A stretch of 64,000 nucleotides of DNA from Limibacterium fermenti (lineage in GTDB: Bacteria > Bacteroidota > Bacteroidia > Bacteroidales > Dysgonomonadaceae): the NCBI RefSeq assembly GCF_041902845.1, contig NZ_CP159486.1, forward strand, positions 806,001-870,000, read 5' to 3'. Of this stretch, positions 51,168 to 57,775 are shown piece by piece. The position numbers and the translations under genes were made by a program. A model generated the notes under the pieces. The model did no database searches, was not told where the DNA came from, and saw only the letters and a list, made by a program, of their open reading frames with translations. Position 1 is the stretch's first letter. Every line of letters begins with the position of its first letter.

Positions 51168-52292
51168 TTAAAGCGTATTCAATTTATTAGGAGCTGTGTG
51201 AAGGGCGTTCGAGCCGGCTAAATCTACCGGGAAAAGGGACGGATACGGTTTCCATTGACGAATGGATACACCTCCCATTCCGTTTGTCAGTACCTGTTTG
51301 TGCCCGTCTTTGCCGGTGAAGGTGCCTTCCACTTTATCCCAATTGAGCGTAGCCACAGGATTGTCGGGAACTTTACCGGTTACCCCCCATACCGTCGCAT
51401 TGGCCACATGCGCCGTATATTCCAGCACACCTCCTTCGGTTTCCATTGTCACCTTGTAAACAGTGGGAATAAATGCGCCCAAGGCGGGGAAGAACACCCA
51501 TTCCTGATGCTCGATATGAAAGTCGCCGGCAGGGAAATATTGCTTGCCGTCTACCACATTCAGCACCATATCTTTCAGGCCGAGCCTCATTTCATATAAA
51601 CTACCGAAAACTTCGTCAAAATGAAACCACATCCAATCTTCCCACCCGCCGATTTCGGCGGCCGATGAGTCGACGGCGATATAGCGTTCGCGTACGCCAC
51701 GGCCTTTTATTTTTATTTCCCGCCCGTGGATAGTCAGTTTTCCTTCCACTATCCCCGACCAATTATATCCGTAAGCGATACTGTGCTGTGTGAGGTAAGA
51801 AGGCGCTTCTTTACCGTACCAAAGCGGATATCCGGCGCCGTAGTGAACAAATTCGGCCTTGATGCCCTTCGCTTCGTCTTCGAGCGTATAATGCCACGAC
51901 TTATCGTCTTTGCAAATCACCTGGAAGTTACCCAGACTAACCCTTACCTGCGTGTCGGATTTCTCTACTTTCAGCGTTCCTCCGGGATATACGAACTGTC
52001 CGGTAATGTTTACGGGCGGAAAATCGGCTACCTTATAAATAGAGGTGGGCGATTGAATGACTTCACCGGTATCCCAACACAGTTCGTAATGCCATAAGTC
52101 TTTGTCTTCGGAGGCTAAGATAAGCGGCGAGCACCCAAACCAATACTGTTTTCCGTCGTCGCCGACAGCGACAAACGAACAGAGCCAGTCTAAAAATGCC
52201 GCATCGCGTGCGTCTTCGGGAATTCCATGTCCTTCTATATCCAGCGTTACTTCCGGATTGTTTACTACTTTTGAAAAAGATTTTCGTTTCAT
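51168..52292 (-). CDS. Lipocalin-like (CrtC/AttH-type) protein
   Basis: About 374 residues; the start at 52292 (MKRKSFSKVV) is chosen because the 16 upstream codons look like leader. There is no signal peptide. The chain is two beta-rich halves with many Trp residues (FLDWLCSF, DLWHYELCWDT, GGWEDWMWFHFDE). This is the pattern of the tandem lipocalin fold of carotenoid hydratase/AttH proteins; I place it there with moderate confidence. It is the first gene of the efflux operon and is preceded by a promoter and a palindrome. It may bind or modify the compound that is exported. Confidence 0.55.
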   Translation of the reverse strand: MKRKSFSKVVNNPEVTLDIEGHGIPEDARDAAFLDWLCSFVAVGDDGKQYWFGCSPLILASEDKDLWHYELCWDTGEVIQSPTSIYKVADFPPVNITGQFVYPGGTLKVEKSDTQVRVSLGNFQVICKDDKSWHYTLEDEAKGIKAEFVHYGAGYPLWYGKEAPSYLTQHSIAYGYNWSGIVEGKLTIHGREIKIKGRGVRERYIAVDSSAAEIGGWEDWMWFHFDEVFGSLYEMRLGLKDMVLNVVDGKQYFPAGDFHIEHQEWVFFPALGAFIPTVYKVTMETEGGVLEYTAHVANATVWGVTGKVPDNPVATLNWDKVEGTFTGKDGHKQVLTNGMGGVSIRQWKPYPSLFPVDLAGSNALHTAPNKLNTL

Positions 52293-52350
52293 ACGTCTAT
52301 TTTTTAGTTGTTTATAAAATATGTGTGATATCGTGATCACATTGACGCTG

Positions 52351-52358
52351 CAAAGGTA
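52351..52358 (-). promoter_or_regulatory. -7 box (TACCTTTG) of the efflux operon
   Basis: On the minus strand TACCTTTG lies 59 nt before the lipocalin-like start. The palindrome at 52390-52406 sits about 32 nt upstream of the box, where an AraC-type activator would bind. No clear TTTG -33 element is seen, which would fit an activator-dependent promoter. Confidence 0.6.
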
Positions 52359-52389
52359 GGTGCGATTTTGTTGGTAAAAAAGGCCATTA

Positions 52390-52406
52390 TTCCACTAATG
52401 TTGGAA
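52390..52406 (+). promoter_or_regulatory. Palindromic operator, copy 1 (TTCCA-N7-TGGAA)
   Basis: TTCCACTAATGTTGGAA. Its companion at 53551 differs at only two positions of the 17, both inside the spacer. Similarity continues downstream (ATATT, then ATTGTG and an A run). A half-site TTCCATAAT follows at about 52441. The rest of the 52293-52609 gap has no gene. Confidence 0.7.
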
Positions 52407-52609
52407 TATTTGGACTATTGTGTGTAAAAATACGTCTAAAGTTCCATAATAGGGGTTCGGCGGATGTGCTTTTTAAGTCATCGGCGGACGGGGAGATTTG
52501 CCGGCAAGTCCGATTATGCGCACCGGAAAGCATTCGGAGCTCCCGGGAGCCGAAAACGTATGGGCGGAGGGCTCAAAAAGCAGCCCCCCTCAAAAAAAAC
52601 AGAAAGGGA

Positions 52610-53476
52610 TTAGTCGTTCTTGTATTCTTTGGGTGATAGACCGGTTTGTCTTTTAAAAAACTTTCCGAAGTGCGATTGTGAAGGGAAATTCAGTTCGTCG
52701 CTGATTTGCTGTACGGTCATGTCAGTCGATTTCAACAGCGCCTTCGCTTCGAGTATTACATAGCTGTTTATCCAATCGGTTGCCGACATTCCGGTATTTT
52801 CCTTAATTACTTTGGATAGGTATTTAGGGGTGAGCGACAATTTTGAAGCATAAAATTCGGTGTCGCGATGTTTTTTATAATCTTTCTGCACATAGTCGGT
52901 AAATTCCTCGACCAGCAAATCTCTTTTCGATTTATTTTCCTCTTTCGGCAGTTTATGGAACTGATATCCTAATCCCATAAAGAATGCCTGCGTCAACAAT
53001 TTGAGGATTTGCATGCGGTTGGGATTGTCTTTCATCCGGATCGTTTGCTGCAACATTTTATAATAGAGTATCATTCCGTCTATTTCTCCTTCAGCCAAAG
53101 GTATCCATGGATTATCTTTTACCGAAAGGTTCAGGGGGTATTTGTCTTTAAGATCTATCAGGCTGTTGGTGAATTTTTTGGACATTACAATAAAATAACC
53201 GGAGAAATTTTCACTGTATGCTTCATATTGCAGGATCTGATCGGGAAGGACAATAAACAAGGCCGGAGCCGTACAATGATACTGCTTCAGGTCGATAAAA
53301 CCTTTTATGCTGCCTTCCGTACAGATAATAGCGGTTACCACATCGACTTTGAAAGGGTAGTCGAATGCCGTGGTGATGATCGGGTTCTCGAGCAATATAA
53401 TATCGTCGCCGATTGCATCCGCTTCTATTTGATTTAATTCGGATCTCCAGTCAAAAAGAGAAATTACTTCTTTCAT
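52610..53476 (-). CDS. AraC-family transcription regulator
   Basis: About 288 residues; the start at 53476 (MKEVISLFDWRSELN) is chosen since the 51 codons before it span the promoter and palindrome. The N-terminal half is a cupin-like effector domain (LKQYHCTAPALFIVLPDQILQYEAYSENFSGYFIVMSKKF). The C-terminal 100 residues are the double helix-turn-helix (DTEFYASKLSLTPKYLSKVIKENTG, then VQQISDELNFPSQSHFGKFFKRQTGLSPKEYK). It lies between two copies of the same palindrome, one before the efflux operon and one between itself and the divergent small gene. It probably controls both. Confidence 0.92.
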   Translation of the reverse strand: MKEVISLFDWRSELNQIEADAIGDDIILLENPIITTAFDYPFKVDVVTAIICTEGSIKGFIDLKQYHCTAPALFIVLPDQILQYEAYSENFSGYFIVMSKKFTNSLIDLKDKYPLNLSVKDNPWIPLAEGEIDGMILYYKMLQQTIRMKDNPNRMQILKLLTQAFFMGLGYQFHKLPKEENKSKRDLLVEEFTDYVQKDYKKHRDTEFYASKLSLTPKYLSKVIKENTGMSATDWINSYVILEAKALLKSTDMTVQQISDELNFPSQSHFGKFFKRQTGLSPKEYKND

Positions 53477-53550
53477 CCGTTCCTTTTTTGAGAAATTATT
53501 TTGCAAAAATAGGAAAAATAGTCGGAAAAACAAGCCGTATGAGCCAAAAG

Positions 53551-53567
53551 TTCCAATAATGGTGGAA
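53551..53567 (+). promoter_or_regulatory. Palindromic operator, copy 2 (TTCCA-N7-TGGAA)
   Basis: TTCCAATAATGGTGGAA, with the same flanks as copy 1 (ATATT; ATTGTG-N4-AAAA). It lies 75 nt before the AraC gene on one side and 80 nt before the 36-residue ORF on the other, so it can serve autoregulation and divergent transcription. Confidence 0.7.
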
Positions 53568-53647
53568 TATTGGCCTTTTATTGTGCGCAAAAACATCTTT
53601 TCTTTGCAGTGTGAAAATACAACGAACATAAAAGAGGAGGATTAACA

Positions 53648-53758
53648 ATGAAAAGAGGATTAAGAATTGTATTTGTGTCGGCGGCGTCGCTGATAGGATT
53701 TGCAGTAATGAGTTCCCTGGGAGCATTATTGTTAAGGAGAAAAATTTTAAAAGGATAG
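53648..53758 (+). CDS. 36-residue single-helix membrane peptide
   Basis: A short ORF starting MKRGLRIVFV with one hydrophobic helix (about residues 6-27) and basic ends (KRGLR and LRRKILK). An AGAGGAGG stretch stands 7 nt before the ATG, a stronger ribosome site than most genes here have. It lies divergent from the AraC gene, right after operator copy 2, and 58 nt before the outer-membrane protein. I recognise no family. Charge pattern, spacing and context make it plausible as a real gene. Confidence 0.5.
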   Translation: MKRGLRIVFVSAASLIGFAVMSSLGALLLRRKILKG

Positions 53759-53816
53759 TATTTTATTTTAAAGACAACAGGAATTTATTTATTAAATCAT
53801 TAAACAGTAAGAAAAA

Positions 53817-54431
53817 ATGAAAAAATTTTGGTTAGCATCATTTGTCGTAATGATTAGTTTGAGTGCATCACAGATTTATGCACAGTCCCCAAGTTTCGGA
53901 GTAAAAGCAGGAGCGAACCTGTCGAACCATCTTTTGTCGGATTTGGACGGAGTAAAAAGTAAAATGGGCGTGGGCGCGCAGGTAGGTGTTTTTGCCGCCT
54001 TCGATTTGGCCGATTATTTCACCTTGCAACCTGAAGTGCAATTGCAGTGGAACAACTCGGAATTGACGTATAACGGGAGCAAGGGCGATTTTTCGTATTG
54101 GGGAATCAGCGTGCCGGTATATGCGTTGGCCCGTTTTGAACAGGAAAACGGCGAAAGAGCGACTTTCGGTGTGGGCCCGTTTGCCGAGGTGGGATTGAGC
54201 GCTCAGGCAAAAGCCGGCGGTACGGAGTATGATTTGTATGACGGAAGCGACTTCCTGGGCAGTAAACTGCAACGGTTCGATGCCGGTTTGGCCGCAACTG
54301 TCGGATATGAGTTCGATTTCGGACTTAGTGTTCACGGCTCGTACAAGCTGGGGCTTGTCAATGCGTTGGACGAAGGAAGTGGTAAGTTGCGTAATCAACA
54401 AGTATCCTTGCAATTAGGCTATCGTTTTTAG
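53817..54431 (+). CDS. Outer-membrane beta-barrel protein
   Basis: A 204-residue protein with a signal peptide (cut near QIYAQ) and eight predicted beta strands starting FGVKAGANLSNH and ending LGYRF, with terminal Phe as in outer-membrane barrels. It belongs to the small porin-like/OmpA-barrel group common in Bacteroidetes. Probably in one transcript with the small ORF before it, and so possibly in the AraC regulon. Function unknown. Confidence 0.8.
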   Translation: MKKFWLASFVVMISLSASQIYAQSPSFGVKAGANLSNHLLSDLDGVKSKMGVGAQVGVFAAFDLADYFTLQPEVQLQWNNSELTYNGSKGDFSYWGISVPVYALARFEQENGERATFGVGPFAEVGLSAQAKAGGTEYDLYDGSDFLGSKLQRFDAGLAATVGYEFDFGLSVHGSYKLGLVNALDEGSGKLRNQQVSLQLGYRF

Positions 54432-54514
54432 GTATTCATCGATTGGCCGTTGTGCCTGTAGATTTCTACGGAACACGGAGGAAAATAAAGATCATCAACA
54501 CATCACAAAGAACA

Positions 54515-55057
54515 ATGACAGATAAAAATAAGCGATCGGATTTTGTGGCATACGAATATTTATCGGTATATGTACCGATCGAGTTCGAGCCGATCTACAG
54601 CGATATGTACCGGAATTTTGGATGGATAGATAATTTGACTGCCGTTTCAATGCCGGAAACTCCGTTGAACAGAAACCAGACAATCCTGCGTTTCAAACGA
54701 GACCGGGACATTCCTAACCGGAGCCGGCTGGCTTTAAAACAACGAAAATGCGAAGAGGCATTGAAGAAGATTGAGCGACTGGAAAATCTCAAATCCGCCA
54801 TTCCGTTTATCGTTACCTTAACAGTGGGTTTAACCGGAGCCGCCTTGCTGACGGTGTCGATATTCAAACTGCTTGAGGCAAAGTTTGTGGCGTTCTCCCT
54901 GCTCGCCCTGTTGGGCTTAAGTATCTGTTTGATTGCCTATTTCTGTGTATATAAAAATATCCGGAATAAACAGATCTCAAAGCTGACTCCCATTATTGAG
55001 GAACAATATGAGTTGGTCTATCAGTTGGGGGAAGAAGGCCGGGAGTTATTTTTATAA
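54515..55057 (+). CDS. Unknown protein with two membrane helices
   Basis: About 180 residues; the start at 54515 (MTDKNKRSDFVAYEYLSV) is chosen because the 24 codons upstream read as leader. A soluble N-terminal part (FEPIYSDMYRNFGWI, then a basic RLALKQRKCEEALKKIERL helix) precedes two adjacent membrane helices (SAIPFIVTLTVGLTGAALL and FVAFSLLALLGLSICLIAYF) and a helical tail. I do not recognise the family. It lies between the outer-membrane protein and the acyltransferase-like gene. Confidence 0.7.
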   Translation: MTDKNKRSDFVAYEYLSVYVPIEFEPIYSDMYRNFGWIDNLTAVSMPETPLNRNQTILRFKRDRDIPNRSRLALKQRKCEEALKKIERLENLKSAIPFIVTLTVGLTGAALLTVSIFKLLEAKFVAFSLLALLGLSICLIAYFCVYKNIRNKQISKLTPIIEEQYELVYQLGEEGRELFL

Positions 55058-55072
55058 AAGGAAGATGTGAAT

Positions 55073-55108
55073 GCATGAGCGCCCTCCTGAATAGGATGGG
55101 CGCCATGC
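55073..55108 (+). terminator. Strong hairpin after the two-helix membrane protein gene
   Basis: GCGCCCTCCT (55079-55088) pairs with AGGA-T-GGGCGC (55093-55103) around a GAAT loop; GCAT/ATGC may extend it outside. There is no T run. It may be a terminator or an mRNA end-stabiliser. Confidence 0.6.
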
Positions 55109-55186
55109 TATTTTATATGAAGGTATAATATGGAGCTTGGAATCAGCGCTTTTTACGGAAAAAGAAAGAAATAAAAAACGGATAAA

Positions 55187-56527
55187 ATGGGAGATGTTTT
55201 TCATAATTTACTTAGTTATAATTTGGTGCGAGCCGAAGGATATGGAGAGCCTTTAACCGTAAGGGCGTTCTCGGAGCCGGATATCAACAACCTGAACTTG
55301 TGTTTTCGCGGAACATGGGTCTATGATCATATTCCCGACATCGATGCCATGAAAGCGGCTTTCAGAAAACTGCTGGGCTATTATCCGCCGTTGTCGGGAA
55401 GGGTCCATCCAAACGGCTCCGGAATTGTGTTTTCGAACAGAGGAACGCCTTTTATTGTGAAAGAAGAAACGAGCGTGTCCGTAGAAGATATCGGGAAAAC
55501 GGACAAATGGGCCAGGAGGTTCACAACGCCGCTCGATTTGGGTGAAGTCAAAAGGGGAAACATCGCTCCGATGAATGTGACGCTTAGTTTATTAAAGAAC
55601 GGATCGGTCTTGAGTGTACAATGTAGTCACGGTTGTGTCGACTGCGTAAATTTTTATACGATCGTGAATGACTGGAGTAAACTGTGTAGGGGGGAAGATA
55701 TTGTAGAACCGGTGTTTGAGCAATCGTTGTTTTCAACAGCGCAATCCTCTGCCCGGGAAGACGGCGGTTACCCGTCTTTCGCTCAAGGATGGAAAAGTTT
55801 ATTTTCCGGCTCTATCATCAAAATGTTCTCCGATTCGTTATCGGGAATTGCCCTTGAAAGAACGGGAGCGTTTCATTTCTCCTCTGCTGCCATCAAACGC
55901 CTGAGAGATAAAATTTCCTCCGAATGCAGTTTCGAATGCACCACCGGTATTGCCTTGTCTGCCTATATCGGAAAAATGTTTGCCATCCTCAACAATCTGC
56001 CTGACAGTATGGGCTATAAACAAGCCGTCACGATCGATCTCCGTGGACGCCTTGATGGAATTCCGGCAGCTTTTTTCGGAAATGCTTCCATGACGGTTCC
56101 TACCCGCCCTTACAAAAGAACCGCCACATTGAGCGAGATCGCACAGATTGTATATGATTTATTGCAGAAAATTATTCATCAATCGCCTCAGGAATTGGCC
56201 GGATTTTTAATGAACAACCCCGATAATCTGGGGACAAGGTTACCCGACATGCCGATTGATACGGATTCCTTCAGTTTGAAGCGTCCGTTAGTCTTTTACA
56301 ATCATAACTTTTCGACGTTACCCATCTATTCTGTCGATTTCGGGAAAGGACGTCCCGTACTCTCTCTTCCCCATAACCTGCAAAATCATCAGATTCTTAT
56401 TTGGCCGGTGTCTTTATCTGAAAATGACGGGGTGGAAGTATATTTTTCGGGATTGCTTGCCCGTCAAATTAAAAAGCTCAATCCCAACGATCCTTGGATG
56501 CTTGCTATGAGAAAGATGGAACGATAA
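55187..56527 (+). CDS. BAHD-like acyltransferase
   Basis: A 446-residue soluble protein with the two-domain chloramphenicol-acetyltransferase fold in its plant/fungal BAHD version. N-terminal: LLGYYPPLSGRVHPNG (equivalent of YPLAGRL). Catalytic: His148 and Asp152 in SHGCVD, the HXXXD motif, with Cys153 where Gly is usual. Middle: AVTIDLRGRLDGIP then AFFGNASM (YFGN motif). C-terminal: LPIYSVDFGKGRP (384-390, the DFGWG motif with Lys for Trp). BAHD enzymes move acyl groups from CoA to hydroxyls or amines. Few bacterial members are known to me. Substrates cannot be predicted; no peptide-synthetase or ketosynthase genes are near. Confidence 0.75.
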   Translation: MGDVFHNLLSYNLVRAEGYGEPLTVRAFSEPDINNLNLCFRGTWVYDHIPDIDAMKAAFRKLLGYYPPLSGRVHPNGSGIVFSNRGTPFIVKEETSVSVEDIGKTDKWARRFTTPLDLGEVKRGNIAPMNVTLSLLKNGSVLSVQCSHGCVDCVNFYTIVNDWSKLCRGEDIVEPVFEQSLFSTAQSSAREDGGYPSFAQGWKSLFSGSIIKMFSDSLSGIALERTGAFHFSSAAIKRLRDKISSECSFECTTGIALSAYIGKMFAILNNLPDSMGYKQAVTIDLRGRLDGIPAAFFGNASMTVPTRPYKRTATLSEIAQIVYDLLQKIIHQSPQELAGFLMNNPDNLGTRLPDMPIDTDSFSLKRPLVFYNHNFSTLPIYSVDFGKGRPVLSLPHNLQNHQILIWPVSLSENDGVEVYFSGLLARQIKKLNPNDPWMLAMRKMER

Positions 56528-56578
56528 GCATCCTGTTTTCTCTGTTCCAATTCGGCATCGGAAGAAATAAACGCCCGT

Positions 56579-56872
56579 TATACGGTTGAATAATGGCCCC
56601 GACAAGGTTGTAAAATGTATTATACGGTTGAATAATGGCTCCGACAAAGTTGCAAAATGCATTATACGATTGAATAAAGGCCCTAACAAGGTTGCAAAAT
56701 GCATTATACGGTTGAATAAAGGTGCTGACAAGCTTGTAAAATGCCTCGTACGATCGTATAAAGCTTCAAACACGCTTGAAAACCGGTTTATACGGTTGAA
56801 TAAAGGTTCAAACAACTTTGTAAAGCCATTTTTCGAAGGAAAAAAGGCTTATGCAAGCGTGTAAGGTGGTTC
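56579..56872 (+). repeat. 42-bp minisatellite, six exact-length units plus a worn seventh
   Basis: Units start at 56579, 56621, 56663, 56705, 56747 and 56789, each exactly 42 bp. The consensus begins TATACGGTTGAATAA and ends in an AAAATGCAT-like part. A seventh diverged unit reaches about 56872. Both strands lack stops in one frame over most of the array (14-residue periodicity). It fills the gap between the acyltransferase and yigZ genes. Confidence 0.9.
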
Positions 56873-56888
56873 GTACGACGAAATATCG

Positions 56889-56896
56889 TATTTTTG
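56889..56896 (+). promoter_or_regulatory. -7 box (TATTTTTG) almost at the yigZ start codon
   Basis: TATTTTTG ends 5 nt before ATG 56901. If it is used, transcription starts at or next to the start codon. The -33 region is a weak match (GTTCG at about 56869). Confidence 0.45.
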
Positions 56897-56900
56897 TGCC

Positions 56901-57509
56901 ATGGATGATACGTTCCACACCATAAAAGCCATAGCCGAGGGGCACCTCACCGAAAAGAAAAGCCGTTTCCTCGCCTTCGCCGTTCCCGTACGGGATGTCG
57001 AAGAGGTGAAGACTGTTTTGGATGAATATCGAAAGAAGTATTACGATGCGCGCCACGTGTGCTGGGCATACATGCTGGGGTGGGAGAGGGCTGACTTTCG
57101 AGCCAATGACGACGGCGAACCTTCGGGCACGGCCGGAAAACCCATTCTCGGGCAAATCAATTCGTATCAACTGACCGATGTGCTCATTCTCGTCGTGCGT
57201 TATTTCGGCGGCACGCTGCTCGGTACCGGCGGCCTTATCCGGGCTTATCGCGAGGCGGCGAAGGCTGCCATCGACAATGCCTGTATCGTGCAAAAAACCG
57301 TCGACGACCGTTTTACTCTGCATTTCGATTATCTGCTGCTGAACGACGTGATGCGTGTCTTGAAACAATTCCCCGAGGCGGACTGGGAGCAGGATTTCGC
57401 CGAGCGCTGTGTCATTCGCCTGCGTGTGCGCCGGTCGTTGTCGCTGCCTCTCTACGATGCGTTCGCCGCGGTGTATGGGGTGGAGATTGAAAAAATTGAT
57501 GGAGATTGA
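56901..57509 (+). CDS. YigZ/IMPACT-family protein
   Basis: A 202-residue protein: EGHLTEKKSRFLAFAVPV, the UPF0029 core ARHVCWAYMLG and RANDDGEPSGTAGKPIL, VRYFGGTLLGTGGLIRAYREAA, and a small C-terminal ferredoxin-like domain. The family is conserved from bacteria to man. The eukaryotic IMPACT protein touches translation control; the bacterial role is not settled. The gene stands alone between two repeat arrays, with a promoter-like box just before the start codon. The DNA here is GC-richer than upstream. Confidence 0.93.
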   Translation: MDDTFHTIKAIAEGHLTEKKSRFLAFAVPVRDVEEVKTVLDEYRKKYYDARHVCWAYMLGWERADFRANDDGEPSGTAGKPILGQINSYQLTDVLILVVRYFGGTLLGTGGLIRAYREAAKAAIDNACIVQKTVDDRFTLHFDYLLLNDVMRVLKQFPEADWEQDFAERCVIRLRVRRSLSLPLYDAFAAVYGVEIEKIDGD

Positions 57510-57543
57510 TGGAGATCGCAAATCGAGTCCGCAAAGATGAAAA

Positions 57544-57670
57544 GACTGTTGACTGCCGATTGTTGACTGCCGATTGTTGACCGCCGATTGGCGACTGAAG
57601 ACCGGTGACTGAAGATCGGTGATGAAGACCATCGGTCGGTGACCGAAGCCTGTCGACCGATGGCCGATTT
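57544..57670 (+). repeat. GAC/GAT heptamer array before topA
   Basis: Eleven regular 7-bp units (GACTGTT, GACTGCC, GATTGTT, GACTGCC, GATTGTT, GACCGCC, GATTGGC, GACTGAA, GACCGGT, GACTGAA, GATCGGT) to 57620, then out-of-phase copies of the same motif to about 57670. In the first half the units pair into 14-bp units. Confidence 0.85.
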
Positions 57671-57714
57671 CAAATGATTTTCAGAAAAAATTGGTGTTAC
57701 TTGCCTAAAATTAC

Positions 57715-57722
57715 TACTTTTG
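57715..57722 (+). promoter_or_regulatory. topA -7 box (TACTTTTG)
   Basis: TACTTTTG, with TTGG at 57691-57694 about 20 nt upstream as the -33 element. It lies 54 nt before topA and after the heptamer array. Confidence 0.6.
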
Positions 57723-57775
57723 CAGCGCGAAGCAAAAGCAGCACATGCGTTTTTATAAAGAAGAAAGATTACTGA

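Noticed and set aside
52390..52406. CRP/FNR-type site
   Set aside because: TTCCA-N7-TGGAA does not fit TGTGA-N6-TCACA or TTGAT-N4-ATCAA, and an AraC gene is adjacent.
52418..52636. 72-residue plus-strand frame between the efflux operon and AraC
   Set aside because: It overlaps the AraC gene end, has no family features or start context, and the region is better explained as regulatory.
56414..56864. 14-residue-repeat proteins on either strand
   Set aside because: They arise from the 42-bp array; the minus frame also runs into the acyltransferase end. Kept only as a finding about the repeat.
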